A stretch of 64,000 bases of DNA. Source: Methylotenera_A sp044228245 (GTDB lineage: Bacteria; Pseudomonadota; Gammaproteobacteria; Burkholderiales; Methylophilaceae). Of this stretch, positions 7,019 through 15,872 are shown piece by piece; position 1 is the first letter of the stretch; each line of letters starts with the position of its first letter. A program made the translations under genes and the position numbers. The stretch is taken from contig JBGAVG010000006.1 of NCBI GenBank assembly GCA_044228245.1, positions 112,243-176,242 of the forward strand, written 5' to 3'. The notes under the pieces are model-generated. The model was given only the letters and a program-made list of their open reading frames with translations, ran no database searches and was not told where the DNA came from.

Positions 7019-7961
7019 GGCCATGAACAAACGCATGAATAATCTAATTACCCCGCCGATCAATGAACAAACAGCTGACTTCAACGCTTGGGCTGGTGAC
7101 ATGCAAATGCGCATGGAAAGCGTGCTGGATGCGCATATGCCGCCTGCCAGCGTTTCGCCTATGCGCCTGCATGAAGCCATGCGCTATTCGACCCTGGGCG
7201 GTGGTAAGCGCGTGCGCGCTTTGCTGGCCTATGCTGCAGGCGAGTTTTGCGGTGCCAAGCTGGAGCAGGTTGATATTCCCGCGGCCGCGGTGGAGCTCAT
7301 TCACGCGTTCTCGCTGGTGCATGACGATTTGCCGTGCATGGACGACGACGACCTGCGCCGCGGCAAGCCCACCACGCACAAGCAATATGGCGACGCCATG
7401 GCGCTGCTGGTGGGTGATGCCCTGCAAAGTCTGGCGTTTCAGCTGATTTCACAGGACAAACTGCTGAAACATGCTACACAGAAACTGCAAATGCTGCACA
7501 TTCTGGCTCTGGCGAGCGGTTCGCGCGGCATGGCGGGCGGCCAGGCCATCGATATCGAAAGTATCGGCATCCCGCTTACGCGCGAAGAGCTGGAACAAAT
7601 GCATATACACAAAACAGGCGCACTCATCCGCGCGGCAGCGTTGTTGGGCGCCTATAGTGCCGATGAACCGGAAGAAGAGAAAATCAAAGCCATTGATCAT
7701 TTTGCCAAATCGATAGGTCTGGCATTCCAGGTGGTGGACGATATTCTGGATGCTGAAGCCGACACCCAAACCCTGGGCAAAACCGCAGGCAAAGACAAGC
7801 TTAACAATAAATCCACGTACGTCACGATTTTAGGCTTATCAGCCGCAAAACAACTGGCCAGTGAACTGCATGCCAACGCTATGGCTGCACTTTCGTTTTA
7901 TGGCCGCGAGGCGGATTTATTGCGGCATCTAGCCAATTTTATCACCCAACGCAGTTTCTAA
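7011..7961 (+). CDS. ispA: Farnesyl diphosphate synthase (geranyltranstransferase)
   Basis: Condenses IPP with DMAPP and GPP to farnesyl diphosphate, the precursor of ubiquinone side chains and undecaprenyl phosphate. The first aspartate-rich motif is DDLPCMDDDD, followed by RRGKPT; the second is DDILD, with GKTAGKDKLNNKSTYV beyond it. The frame is open from a TTG at 6990, but the ATG at 7011, overlapping the xseB stop codon, is a more likely start (316 aa). ATGs at 7023 and 7035 are also possible. It is co-transcribed with dxs, which supplies its substrates. Confidence 0.94.
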   Translation: MNKAMNKRMNNLITPPINEQTADFNAWAGDMQMRMESVLDAHMPPASVSPMRLHEAMRYSTLGGGKRVRALLAYAAGEFCGAKLEQVDIPAAAVELIHAFSLVHDDLPCMDDDDLRRGKPTTHKQYGDAMALLVGDALQSLAFQLISQDKLLKHATQKLQMLHILALASGSRGMAGGQAIDIESIGIPLTREELEQMHIHKTGALIRAAALLGAYSADEPEEEKIKAIDHFAKSIGLAFQVVDDILDAEADTQTLGKTAGKDKLNNKSTYVTILGLSAAKQLASELHANAMAALSFYGREADLLRHLANFITQRSF

Positions 7962-7973
7962 ACTGCTGCTACC

Positions 7974-9836
7974 ATGTTGCCGCTATTAGATTCCATTCAT
8001 TTGCCTGAAGATTTGCGCAAGCTCGACCGCGACCAGCTTGCGCTATTGGCTGGCGAGCTGCGCACATTTCTGGTCGAAAGCGTTTCTAAAACAGGCGGTC
8101 ACTTAGCCTCTAATCTGGGCGTGGTCGAACTTACCATCGCCCTGCATTACGTGTTTAATACACCCGATGACAGGCTGGTATGGGATGTCGGCCATCAAAC
8201 CTATCCGCACAAGATTCTCACCGGCCGGCGCGAAGCAATGGCCGACTTGCGCAAGCCTAACGGCATCGCCGGCTTTCCGCGCCGCAGCGAAAGCGAGTAC
8301 GACACATTTGGCACAGGGCATTCCAGCACCTCGATTTCCGCCGCATTGGGCATGGCGATTGCCGCCAAACAAGCAGGCTCTGATCGCCACTGCGTCGCAG
8401 TTATCGGCGATGGCGCCATGACTGCCGGCATGGCGTTTGAGGCGCTGAACAATGCGGGCGACATGGAAGCCAATTTGCTGGTGATTTTGAACGACAACGA
8501 CATGAGCATTTCAAGCAATGTGGGTGGCTTAAACCGCTACTTGGCGAAATTGCTTTCCAGCCGTTTTTATGGCGCAGTGCGTCAATCCGGCAAAAAAGTG
8601 CTCTCCGGAATGCCACATGTACAAGAATTTGCCAAACGTGCTGAAGAGCATGTGAAAGGCATGGTATTGCCAGGCACGCTATTTGAAGAACTGGGCTTCA
8701 ACTACATCGGCCCGATCGATGGGCATGATTTGCCGGTATTACTTGATACTTTAAGCAATATCCGTGAGCTCAAAGGCATGCAGTTTCTGCATGTAGTGAC
8801 GCAAAAAGGCAAAGGCTTCGAGCCGGCTGAAGACGATCCGAACAAATATCATGGCGTAAGCAAGTTCGACCCCACTAACGGCATTGCGCATCCAATTGCT
8901 GCCGCTAAAACCTACACGCAAGTGTTTGGCGACTGGCTGGTGGACATGGCTGACAGCGACGACAAGCTGATCGGCATTACCCCCGCCATGTGCGATGGCT
9001 CCGGCCTGAATGCGTTTGCTGAAAAATACCCACAGCGCTATTTCGATGTCGGCATCGCCGAGCAGCATGCGCTGACGTTCGCAGCCGGCATGGCCTGTGA
9101 CGGCTTAAAACCTGTCGTCGCGATTTACAGCACATTTTTACAGCGCGCTTACGATCAGTTGATCCATGACATCGCGCTGCAGAACCTGGATGTGCTGTTC
9201 GCGATTGACCGTGCCGGCCTGGTTGGCGCGGACGGGCCAACGCATGCGGGCAGTTTCGATTTAAGCTATTTGCGCTGCATTCCCAACATCGTGATTATGG
9301 CGCCGAGTGACGAAAATGAATGCCGGCAAATGCTCACGACCGGTTTCCAATATCAGGGTGTGGCTGCAGTGCGCTACCCACGCGGCACAGGTACCGGCGC
9401 TGCGATGAGTGCCGCGCTTGAAACTTTGCCTATCGGCAAAGGCGAAGTCAAACGCAACTCCAGTATTAATAAAGGGAAGAAAGTCGCGATTCTGGCGTTT
9501 GGCAGCATGCTGGCACCTGCCCTGCAAGCCGCATCCGTGCTGGATGCTACGGTAGCCAATATGCGCTTTGTGAAGCCGCTGGATGTTGAATTGATTGAAG
9601 AACTTGCCAAAACGCATGATTTAATTGTCACCATCGAAGAAAATGCACTGATGGGTGGTGCAGGTGCAGCAGTGCTGGAAGCCTTGCAGACACTTAATGC
9701 ATCCACACCAACGCTGTGCCTCGGCTTGCCAGATATTTTTATTGAGCATGGCGTGCATGAAACCATGCTGGCAGAATGCGGTCTAGACAGTTCAGGGATT
9801 GTGCGGTCAGTAAGCGCTAAATTAAGCATCATCTAA
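7974..9836 (+). CDS. dxs: 1-Deoxy-D-xylulose-5-phosphate synthase
   Basis: A 620-aa thiamine-diphosphate enzyme that joins pyruvate and glyceraldehyde 3-phosphate, the first step of the MEP isoprenoid pathway. Visible motifs include HLASNLGVVELTIALHYVF near the N-terminus, the ThDP/Mg motif GDGAMTAGMAFEALNNAG...NDNDMSIS, and the transketolase-type catalytic Glu in DVGIAEQHALTFAAGMA. The C-terminal transketolase domain is complete. It starts 12 nt after ispA, making a compact isoprenoid operon. Length matches the family. Confidence 0.97.
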   Translation: MLPLLDSIHLPEDLRKLDRDQLALLAGELRTFLVESVSKTGGHLASNLGVVELTIALHYVFNTPDDRLVWDVGHQTYPHKILTGRREAMADLRKPNGIAGFPRRSESEYDTFGTGHSSTSISAALGMAIAAKQAGSDRHCVAVIGDGAMTAGMAFEALNNAGDMEANLLVILNDNDMSISSNVGGLNRYLAKLLSSRFYGAVRQSGKKVLSGMPHVQEFAKRAEEHVKGMVLPGTLFEELGFNYIGPIDGHDLPVLLDTLSNIRELKGMQFLHVVTQKGKGFEPAEDDPNKYHGVSKFDPTNGIAHPIAAAKTYTQVFGDWLVDMADSDDKLIGITPAMCDGSGLNAFAEKYPQRYFDVGIAEQHALTFAAGMACDGLKPVVAIYSTFLQRAYDQLIHDIALQNLDVLFAIDRAGLVGADGPTHAGSFDLSYLRCIPNIVIMAPSDENECRQMLTTGFQYQGVAAVRYPRGTGTGAAMSAALETLPIGKGEVKRNSSINKGKKVAILAFGSMLAPALQAASVLDATVANMRFVKPLDVELIEELAKTHDLIVTIEENALMGGAGAAVLEALQTLNASTPTLCLGLPDIFIEHGVHETMLAECGLDSSGIVRSVSAKLSII

Positions 9837-9906
9837 ACCGCCAATCACACTTGATTTGGCAGCTTTTGACCCAATCTATTTAGCCTGACCAGACATCTAA
9901 AAAACT

Positions 9907-9926
9907 GTTTACACACGTGCGCAAAC
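9907..9926. promoter_or_regulatory. 20-bp imperfect palindrome upstream of folE2
   Basis: GTTTACACACGTGCGCAAAC is self-complementary at 16 of 20 positions around a CACGTG centre, 65 bp before the folE2 start, and the GTTTAC arm recurs as GTAAAC at 9929-9934. It looks like a dimeric repressor site. FolE2 genes are often controlled by Zur, but this site is not the AT-rich Zur consensus that I know. Confidence 0.4.
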
Positions 9927-9990
9927 GAGTAAACTTCAAATTCTAATCAATATACGACCCGTTTGCGCCAAATTGGAGCCCTGTTAGTTT

Positions 9991-10809
9991 ATGAATTCGC
10001 TTAACCCGCCACCCACTACTTTGCAAGGCATCGAAGATGTTCAAAATACGCCGGATGTGCGCCATCTGGACATCAACAAAGTCGGCATCAAATCAATCCG
10101 CCATCCGGTGATTGTAAAAGACAAAAGTGGTGGCGCGCAAAGCACTGTGGCGGTATTTGACATGTATGTGCATTTACCGCACAACTTCAAAGGCACGCAT
10201 ATGTCACGCTTTGTTGAGATTCTCAACAAAAACGAGCATGCCATTTCGATCGAGTCATTCGAAACAATTCTGCGCGAGATGGTGACGCGGCTTGAAGCGG
10301 AATCTGGCCATGTGGAAATGCGTTTTCCGTATTTTGTGAATAAAGCCGCGCCCGTTTCCGGCGTAAAAAGCCTGCTTGATTACGATGTTACCTTTATCGG
10401 GGAGATTAAAAATGGCAAATTCGACATTACCGTAAAAGTGCTCGTGCCTGTCACCAGCCTGTGCCCTTGCAGTAAAAAAATCTCCGATTATGGCGCACAT
10501 AACCAGCGCAGCCATGTGACGGTGACCGCGCTGATTAACGATTTTATCTGGATTGAGGATATTATCGGCTTGGTCGAAAAACAGGCTTCATGTGAGCTTT
10601 ATGGCTTATTGAAACGCCCGGACGAGAAATTTGTCACCGAGCGCGCTTACGATAACCCGAAATTTGTCGAAGACATGGTGCGTGACGTGGCCGCGCAGCT
10701 CAATGCCGAGAAACGTATTGATGCTTACATTGTAGAGTCTGAGAACTTTGAAAGCATTCACAATCATTCTGCTTACGCTTTAATTGAAAGAGATAAGCGA
10801 ATCAGCTAA
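9991..10809 (+). CDS. folE2: GTP cyclohydrolase FolE2 (type IB)
   Basis: Opens GTP to 7,8-dihydroneopterin triphosphate, the first step toward tetrahydrofolate and, in methylotrophs, probably also methanopterin-type cofactors. The sequence has the COG1469/GCYH-IB pattern: DVRHLDINKVGIKSIRHPV, a central VPVTSLCPCSKKISDYGAHNQ with the metal-ligand Cys, and a C-terminal Glu/His-rich end. Length is 272 aa, as usual for the family. This metal-promiscuous form often replaces or backs up the zinc enzyme FolE. The dodecin gene follows 26 nt later. Confidence 0.96.
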   Translation: MNSLNPPPTTLQGIEDVQNTPDVRHLDINKVGIKSIRHPVIVKDKSGGAQSTVAVFDMYVHLPHNFKGTHMSRFVEILNKNEHAISIESFETILREMVTRLEAESGHVEMRFPYFVNKAAPVSGVKSLLDYDVTFIGEIKNGKFDITVKVLVPVTSLCPCSKKISDYGAHNQRSHVTVTALINDFIWIEDIIGLVEKQASCELYGLLKRPDEKFVTERAYDNPKFVEDMVRDVAAQLNAEKRIDAYIVESENFESIHNHSAYALIERDKRIS

Positions 10810-10835
10810 TTTTTACAACAAAAAGGAGCCCGAAA

Positions 10836-11072
10836 ATGTCCGTTGCAAAAGTAATTGAAATCATTTCCTCTAGCAAGAAAAGTTTTGAAGATGCAGTCGC
10901 ACAAGGCGTGGCAAAAGCGGCGGATTCGTTACATGACATTACCAGCGCGTGGGTAAAAGAACAAAGTGTGAAGGTCACTGATGGCAAAATATCGGAATAT
11001 CGTGTGAACTTAAAACTGACTTTTGTACTGAAAGACACACCAAAAGCAGCAAAAACCAAAAAAAGTAAGTAG
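10836..11072 (+). CDS. Dodecin family flavin-binding protein
   Basis: A 78-aa protein with the dodecin pattern: KVIEIISSSKKSFEDAVAQGVAKAADSLHDITSAWV, then KVTDGKISEYRVNLKLTFVL. Dodecins form hollow 12-mers that store or buffer flavins. The family Trp that stacks the flavin is present (AWV). AAAAGGAG precedes the ATG. It is probably co-transcribed with folE2; both concern GTP-derived cofactors, an association that may be coincidental. The lysine-rich tail (KAAKTKKSK) is a little longer than usual. Confidence 0.9.
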   Translation: MSVAKVIEIISSSKKSFEDAVAQGVAKAADSLHDITSAWVKEQSVKVTDGKISEYRVNLKLTFVLKDTPKAAKTKKSK

Positions 11073-11079
11073 CTGAAAT

Positions 11080-11117
11080 GAAATAAAAAAACGGGCCATG
11101 GCCCGTTTTTTTATTTC
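11080..11117. terminator. Perfect 38-nt palindromic bidirectional terminator
   Basis: GAAATAAAAAAACGGGCCA followed by its exact reverse complement. It lies between two convergent genes and has A/T tracts for termination either way. Confidence 0.9.
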
Positions 11118-11124
11118 AATTGTT

Positions 11125-11787
11125 TTAATATTTTTTGGTTAAAGTCATGATTGAGTTATCACGTTTCATATCCAGCCGGTTTAATGCCGACATCCCCAAT
11201 AGCACGACTGGCGGCGAGCCGCCTTCATTGACCGTCGCTTCTACATTATTCAGGATGATGGTACCGATTTTTAATGTGTTCAACTTGACCAAATAGGCGT
11301 TCACGACACCGTTGGCGGTTGACATCTCGATTCTCTCACCTTTTTCATAGTCGATTTTGGCAAACTTTGCGTCGCCGCTATTCAAGGCAACCGTCGTCGC
11401 ACCGGTATCCACCACATATTTCAGCGATGCACCGTTAATAGTAAGATTGCCATAAAAATGCCCGACTTTATCCGCATACAAACTCACCGGATCATTATTG
11501 GCCGGGCCAGTATTGCCAGCCACAGATGTGGCCTGCCCCATTTTAAGAGTTTGGCGCTTACCTTCTACGACAAACGTGGCCGATTCGCTATCCGCCGAGA
11601 TCAGTTTGACGCCATCCACGGTTTGCCCTGCGCTTAAAGTGCGTGGTGCCGCGCCGTTAATCGATACCATCGCCTTGTTGCTGAACAGGCCGACTACATT
11701 CACACGCGTATCGGCCAACGCATGTAGCGACAGCAGTCCAGCCGCCAAGCCCACAGCACTTAATTGCAACATCTTAATTTTCAACAT
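11125..11787 (-). CDS. Retropepsin-like aspartic protease, secreted (TIGR02281-like)
   Basis: About 220 aa. After a signal peptide (LSAVGLAAGLLSLHALA) there is an N-terminal region, then a retropepsin-type half-domain with catalytic VDTGATTVAL and, nearer the end, the flap-supporting LLGMSALNRLD. This is the clan AA single-domain family found widely in Proteobacteria; it should act as a homodimer in the periplasm or at the membrane, with unknown targets. I chose the ATG at 11787 for its GAGGAA ribosome site at suitable distance; an upstream ATG at 11805 overlaps the MFS gene and would put charged residues ahead of the signal. Confidence 0.85.
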   Translation of the reverse strand: MLKIKMLQLSAVGLAAGLLSLHALADTRVNVVGLFSNKAMVSINGAAPRTLSAGQTVDGVKLISADSESATFVVEGKRQTLKMGQATSVAGNTGPANNDPVSLYADKVGHFYGNLTINGASLKYVVDTGATTVALNSGDAKFAKIDYEKGERIEMSTANGVVNAYLVKLNTLKIGTIILNNVEATVNEGGSPPVVLLGMSALNRLDMKRDNSIMTLTKKY

Positions 11788-11801
11788 ATATATTCCTCTG
11801 C

Positions 11802-12974
11802 TCACCCGCTGAACATGCCAGCACGTGCATGCGTCTGCGTTAATCTTAAACCGAATGCTATCACGATAAAGCCTACTAATGGAAACACCGCCGCCAGCAA
11901 AAAGGTGGTTTCACCGCCTAGATACTGCAAGGCATACCCGCCAGAAATCCCGCCAATCGTGCCTCCTACGCCATACGCCACACTGTTATAAATTGCCTGG
12001 CCTTTGGCTTGGTGCCTTCCGTTAAAAAACTGGGTAATCACCTCAACCGAAGCTGCGTGGAAGCTGCCAAAAGTAGCCGCATGCAAGCCTTGCGCGATCA
12101 GCAGAAGCACCAGGTTGTCTACAGCAACGCCTATCATAGCAAATCGGAGGACAGCGAGTGTCAGACTGGCTAATAGGATAGCTTTTAAGCTGAAACGTGC
12201 CATGATTTTTGGCATCAGCATAAAAATAATAATCTCGCAGATCACCCCCACCGACCACAGCAGGCCTATCATGCCTTTGCTATACCCGTGTTCAGACAAG
12301 TAAATCGAATAAAAGTTATACAGCACACCGTGTGCTGATACCATCAGCGAGCAACCAACAAGCAAGGCAATCACCACTGGCTGCCTGATAATCTGCCAGA
12401 TAGAAAACTGGTCATGCGCATGCGGAGCGATGGTGGCCTCGGGCAATCTGAAAGTGAGCGCAAATAAAGAGATTTGCACTACGAGCAGAAACCACAACAG
12501 GCTTTTAATGCCGTAGATATCAATCAAAAAGCCCAAGATAACCGCAGCCACGATAAAGCCTAGTGAGCCCCACATGCGAATGCGGCTGTAATGCCCGTTG
12601 GTGGTGGCAAGGTGTGCCAATGTGAGCGATTCTGAAAGCGGCAAGGTTGAACTGGTAAACAGACTCAGCGAGGCCATCACAAAAAACAGCCACCAGAAGC
12701 CATGTGCCCAAAACACCGCGACAAACCCCATCAGCCCTAAAAAAGCCGTGAGCCTGATCCAAACCACACGCTGCCTGGTGTGGTCGGCCAGCCAGCCCCA
12801 GAAATTGGGCGCAAAAATACGGCTGATCTGGAACAATGACATCAGAATGCCGATATCTGCCGCCGAAAATTGCTCGGACTGTAAATACAAACCCCAGTAA
12901 GGGACAAATGCCCCTACGAAGAAATAGTAAATAAAATAAAAGCGTGAAATTCGCCAGTGTAAAGCTGAATGCAT
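11802..12974 (-). CDS. MFS transporter (HcaT-like, MFS_1_like family)
   Basis: A 390-aa polytopic membrane protein with about 12 predicted segments. The start FYFIYYFFVGAFVPYWGLYLQ and the loop after segments 2-3 (GWLADHTRQR) match the PF12832-type branch that includes the phenylpropionate permease HcaT and nucleoside/H+ symporter-like proteins. The transported compound cannot be deduced; a methylotroph has little obvious need of phenylpropionate. It may share a transcript with the retropepsin gene, whose start lies just downstream. Confidence 0.85.
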   Translation of the reverse strand: MHSALHWRISRFYFIYYFFVGAFVPYWGLYLQSEQFSAADIGILMSLFQISRIFAPNFWGWLADHTRQRVVWIRLTAFLGLMGFVAVFWAHGFWWLFFVMASLSLFTSSTLPLSESLTLAHLATTNGHYSRIRMWGSLGFIVAAVILGFLIDIYGIKSLLWFLLVVQISLFALTFRLPEATIAPHAHDQFSIWQIIRQPVVIALLVGCSLMVSAHGVLYNFYSIYLSEHGYSKGMIGLLWSVGVICEIIIFMLMPKIMARFSLKAILLASLTLAVLRFAMIGVAVDNLVLLLIAQGLHAATFGSFHAASVEVITQFFNGRHQAKGQAIYNSVAYGVGGTIGGISGGYALQYLGGETTFLLAAVFPLVGFIVIAFGLRLTQTHARAGMFSG

Positions 12975-13000
12975 ACCCAGAGTATAGCGAATTGAACGAA

Positions 13001-13026
13001 AAAAAGTCGGCGATAGCCGACTTTTT
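13001..13026 (-). terminator. Terminator of the DUF465 gene
   Basis: AAAAAGTCGGC/GCCGACTTTTT stem with a GATA loop, between the DUF465 stop and the MFS start. T-tracts are present in both directions; the minus-strand use is the relevant one. Confidence 0.8.
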
Positions 13027-13054
13027 AGCGCATGACAACTTATGATACGATTGC

Positions 13055-13291
13055 TTAAGACACAATCATTGCATAAAGCTGATCTTTCAAAAGTGCACGT
13101 TTTTTCTTTTGCCCCTCAAACATGGCATCAGAAACTGGAACACCTGTATTTTCCAAATGCTCAACTTCTTTTGTCACGACATGGTATTCATCAAACAACT
13201 TGGCAAAATGCGCATTATCTAATTTCAAAGCATGGATTTTCTCACGGTGCTCTGGAAGTTCGTGGACTAAATCATGATGGTCAACACTCAT
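13055..13291 (-). CDS. YdcH/DUF465 family small coiled-coil protein
   Basis: A 78-aa, highly charged, all-helical protein: HDLVHELPEHREKIHALKLDNAHFAKLFDEYH..TKEVEHLE, then KKKRALLKDQLYAMI. This is the DUF465 (YdcH) pattern. No function is established for the family. AAGGA precedes the ATG at good distance. It is a single gene flanked by a terminator. Confidence 0.9.
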   Translation of the reverse strand: MSVDHHDLVHELPEHREKIHALKLDNAHFAKLFDEYHVVTKEVEHLENTGVPVSDAMFEGQKKKRALLKDQLYAMIVS

Positions 13292-13442
13292 AGCAATTCC
13301 TTATCTAATTAAATAAAATAAATCTATACGTCGCCTAAATTATTATTTTCAGCGGGCGCGGCACTTAAACAAATCTCATAACTTCTTATTATCAAACTGC
13401 ACGGCCTGATTCGCCATGATATAAATCAAACACCAAGCAAAG

Positions 13443-14531
13443 TTAAATGATTTTTGGTGTCATACATGTCACATCCGCGTTCTGTGCGCGATGCCGTAAC
13501 GCATGATCCATCAGTACCAGCGCCAGCATTGCTTCTGCAATCGGCGTGGCACGCACACCCACGCACGGGTCATGGCGGCCTGTGGTTTGCATAGTCACCG
13601 CATTACCGTTTTTATCAACCGATCGGCGCTCCTGCGGAATACTAGAGGTGGGTTTTAGCGCGATGTTAACGCGAATTTCCTGTCCGGTCGAAATACCCCC
13701 CAGAATTCCGCCAGCATGATTCGTCACGAAACCCTGCGGCGTCATTTCATCCGAATGCACGCTGCCGCGCTGAGGAATGGCTGCAAAACCGGCGCCAATT
13801 TCCACGCCTTTCACCGCGTTAATGCTCATCATGGCATAGGCGATTTCAGCGTCCAGCCTGTCGAATACCGGTTCGCCCCATCCCACCGGCACGCCTTCGG
13901 CCACCACGGTGATGCGCGCGCCGACAGAATCACGCTCGGCGCGGATTTTATCCAAGTATTCTTCTAACTGCGGCAACACTTTTGTATTGGGTGAAAAGAA
14001 CGGGTTGTCATTGACGCAATCCCAGGTTTCAAATGGAATTTCGATTTCACCCAGTTGGCTCATGTAGCCGCGCACTGACACACCGAAGCGTTCTTTAAGC
14101 CACTTTTTAGCAATCGCGCCTGCCGCTACGCGCACAGCGGTTTCACGCGCACTGGAGCGCCCGCCGCCACGGTAATCGCGTACACCATATTTCTGGGTGT
14201 AGGTATAATCGGCATGACCTGGCCGGAATGTATCCATGATCTTGCTGTAATCGTGACTGCGCTGGTCTGTGTTTCGGATAAGCAGACCAATCGGCGCACC
14301 CGTTGTTTTGCCTTCAAACACGCCAGATAGAATCTCTACCGCATCGGCCTCTTGCCGCTGCGTGACATGGCGGGATGTGCCGGGTTTGCGGCGGTCTAAA
14401 TCAATCTGTAAATCTTCCGCACACAAACTTAGCCCTGGCGGGCAACCGTCCACCACGCCACCAATCGCGGGACCATGCGATTCGCCAAATGAAGTGAGCG
14501 TAAATAACCTACCTATCGTGTTTCCGGACAT
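13443..14531 (-). CDS. aroC: Chorismate synthase
   Basis: Converts EPSP to chorismate, the last shikimate-pathway step, using reduced FMN. Signature stretches are GNTIGRLFTLTSFGESHGPAIGGVVDGCPPG (here with the conserved His in ESHG), GGGRSSARET, and RHDPCVGVRATPIAEAM near the end. Length of 362 aa is standard. The gene is alone between a DUF465 gene and a glutamine amidotransferase gene. Confidence 0.97.
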   Translation of the reverse strand: MSGNTIGRLFTLTSFGESHGPAIGGVVDGCPPGLSLCAEDLQIDLDRRKPGTSRHVTQRQEADAVEILSGVFEGKTTGAPIGLLIRNTDQRSHDYSKIMDTFRPGHADYTYTQKYGVRDYRGGGRSSARETAVRVAAGAIAKKWLKERFGVSVRGYMSQLGEIEIPFETWDCVNDNPFFSPNTKVLPQLEEYLDKIRAERDSVGARITVVAEGVPVGWGEPVFDRLDAEIAYAMMSINAVKGVEIGAGFAAIPQRGSVHSDEMTPQGFVTNHAGGILGGISTGQEIRVNIALKPTSSIPQERRSVDKNGNAVTMQTTGRHDPCVGVRATPIAEAMLALVLMDHALRHRAQNADVTCMTPKII

Positions 14532-14603
14532 AATGTCTGCTTTTTGAAAAAATTGCGTTATTTTAACATACCCATGTTTTATAAACTCATGGCTTTAACA
14601 TCT

Positions 14604-15326
14604 TTAAGTCTTAAGCCATTGAATCCATTGGGTATAAACCTGCTTTGCGACTTTATTCAGAAAAAAGCAATGCAAGGGCAAGTCTTTTTGCATTACGCCG
14701 GCCTGTTGCACCCCTTTGAATAAATCCAGTGGACTATTGGCGGCTTCGCTCAATTCGGTTTCGCCCTCTTCACACCATTTTTGCACCATGTCAGTAGTCA
14801 TTTCAATGTGGGTTTGAAACGCTAGATGTTTGCCTATTGACCATGCCTGGTTTTGACAATTCTGGCTGGAAAGCAAATGGATCGCGCCTTCTGGCAATGC
14901 AAAGGTTTCACCGTGCCAGTGAAATGCGTTAAAGGTTTCGATGTTGCCAAACCAGTTTTTCGCAGCTTCGTTATTGCTCACGCTCACTTCGCCCCAGCCG
15001 ATTTCTTTGACGGGGTTTCGGGTGACGCTTGCGCCAAGCGCCTTGCTCATCAACTGCCCGCCCAGGCAATGCCCGAGCAAGGGAATATCATTGGCTTTGG
15101 CTTCGCGAACCAAATCGAGCAGCGGCGGAATCCACGGCAAACCATCGTTCACGCTCATCGGCCCGCCCATCAGCACCATGCCGCTGTGTGCCAATATCGA
15201 CGATGGCACTGGCTCACCTTCGTCTATCTTAATAAGTTGCCAAGGGATATTTTTCTCGTCTAAAAAAGTGCCTAAATAGCCCGGGCCTTCTCGACCGAGA
15301 AAGCGAAAAATAATCACTGGTTTCAT
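14604..15326 (-). CDS. Class I glutamine amidotransferase (GMP synthase-like)
   Basis: A 240-aa stand-alone amidotransferase domain. The nucleophile Cys is in GHCLGGQ and the His-Glu pair is in QTHIEM. There is no synthetase partner attached or next door, so this is not GuaA; it belongs to the free GATase group sometimes called YfeJ/GMP-synthase-like. Its acceptor is unknown. The ATG overlaps the rluE stop codon (ATGA), so the two are translated from one message. Confidence 0.87.
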   Translation of the reverse strand: MKPVIIFRFLGREGPGYLGTFLDEKNIPWQLIKIDEGEPVPSSILAHSGMVLMGGPMSVNDGLPWIPPLLDLVREAKANDIPLLGHCLGGQLMSKALGASVTRNPVKEIGWGEVSVSNNEAAKNWFGNIETFNAFHWHGETFALPEGAIHLLSSQNCQNQAWSIGKHLAFQTHIEMTTDMVQKWCEEGETELSEAANSPLDLFKGVQQAGVMQKDLPLHCFFLNKVAKQVYTQWIQWLKT

Positions 15327-15859
15327 TGATTGATTGCCTTAAATTGACCATTCCCAATCCCATCTATCGTATAACTTCCAATCGCATAGCGAATCAGCCG
15401 CAACGTGGGGAATCCTATTTTAGCCGTCATGCGCCGCACCTGGCGATTTTTTCCTTCGCTAATTTTGATTTCCAGCCAAGCGGTTGGAATCGCCTTGCGT
15501 TGGCGGATTGGCGGCGTTCTTGGCCATAAGCTGGCTGGCTCATCCATGATGCGCACTTGCGCAGGCTGCGTAAAAAAATCGCCCAAATCCACGCCTTGTC
15601 GTAAAGGGGTTAAATCCGCATCTTGCGGCGCACCTTCCACCTGCGCCCAATAAGTTTTAATTTCTTTGTGCTTTGGATGGCTTAATTTATGCTGCAAGGT
15701 ACCGTCATCGGTTAAAATAAGCAAACCTTCAGAATCGGTATCCAAACGCCCAGCTGCGTAGACTTTGGGGATGCCGATATAGTCTTTTAACGTAGGATGC
15801 TTCTCGTGCGGACTGAACTGGCACACCACGTTGAATGGCTTGTTAAACAATATGATCAT
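15323..15859 (-). CDS. rluE: 23S rRNA pseudouridine(2457) synthase
   Basis: A 178-aa RsuA/RluB/E/F-family enzyme without the N-terminal S4 domain, as in E. coli RluE. The catalytic Asp lies in GRLDTDSEGLLILT, and the FPTLRLIRYAIG and WPRTPPIRQRKAIPTAWL stretches closely resemble RluE. It modifies U2457 of 23S rRNA. Its start codon faces the icd start codon with only 13 nt between, so its promoter must lie inside icd or upstream. Confidence 0.93.
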   Translation of the reverse strand: MIILFNKPFNVVCQFSPHEKHPTLKDYIGIPKVYAAGRLDTDSEGLLILTDDGTLQHKLSHPKHKEIKTYWAQVEGAPQDADLTPLRQGVDLGDFFTQPAQVRIMDEPASLWPRTPPIRQRKAIPTAWLEIKISEGKNRQVRRMTAKIGFPTLRLIRYAIGSYTIDGIGNGQFKAINQ

Positions 15860-15872
15860 TTAGGAAAAAGTA

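Noticed and set aside
9907..9926. Zur box upstream of folE2
   Set aside because: The palindrome is GC-containing and does not match the AT-rich Zur consensus; kept only as an unnamed operator candidate.
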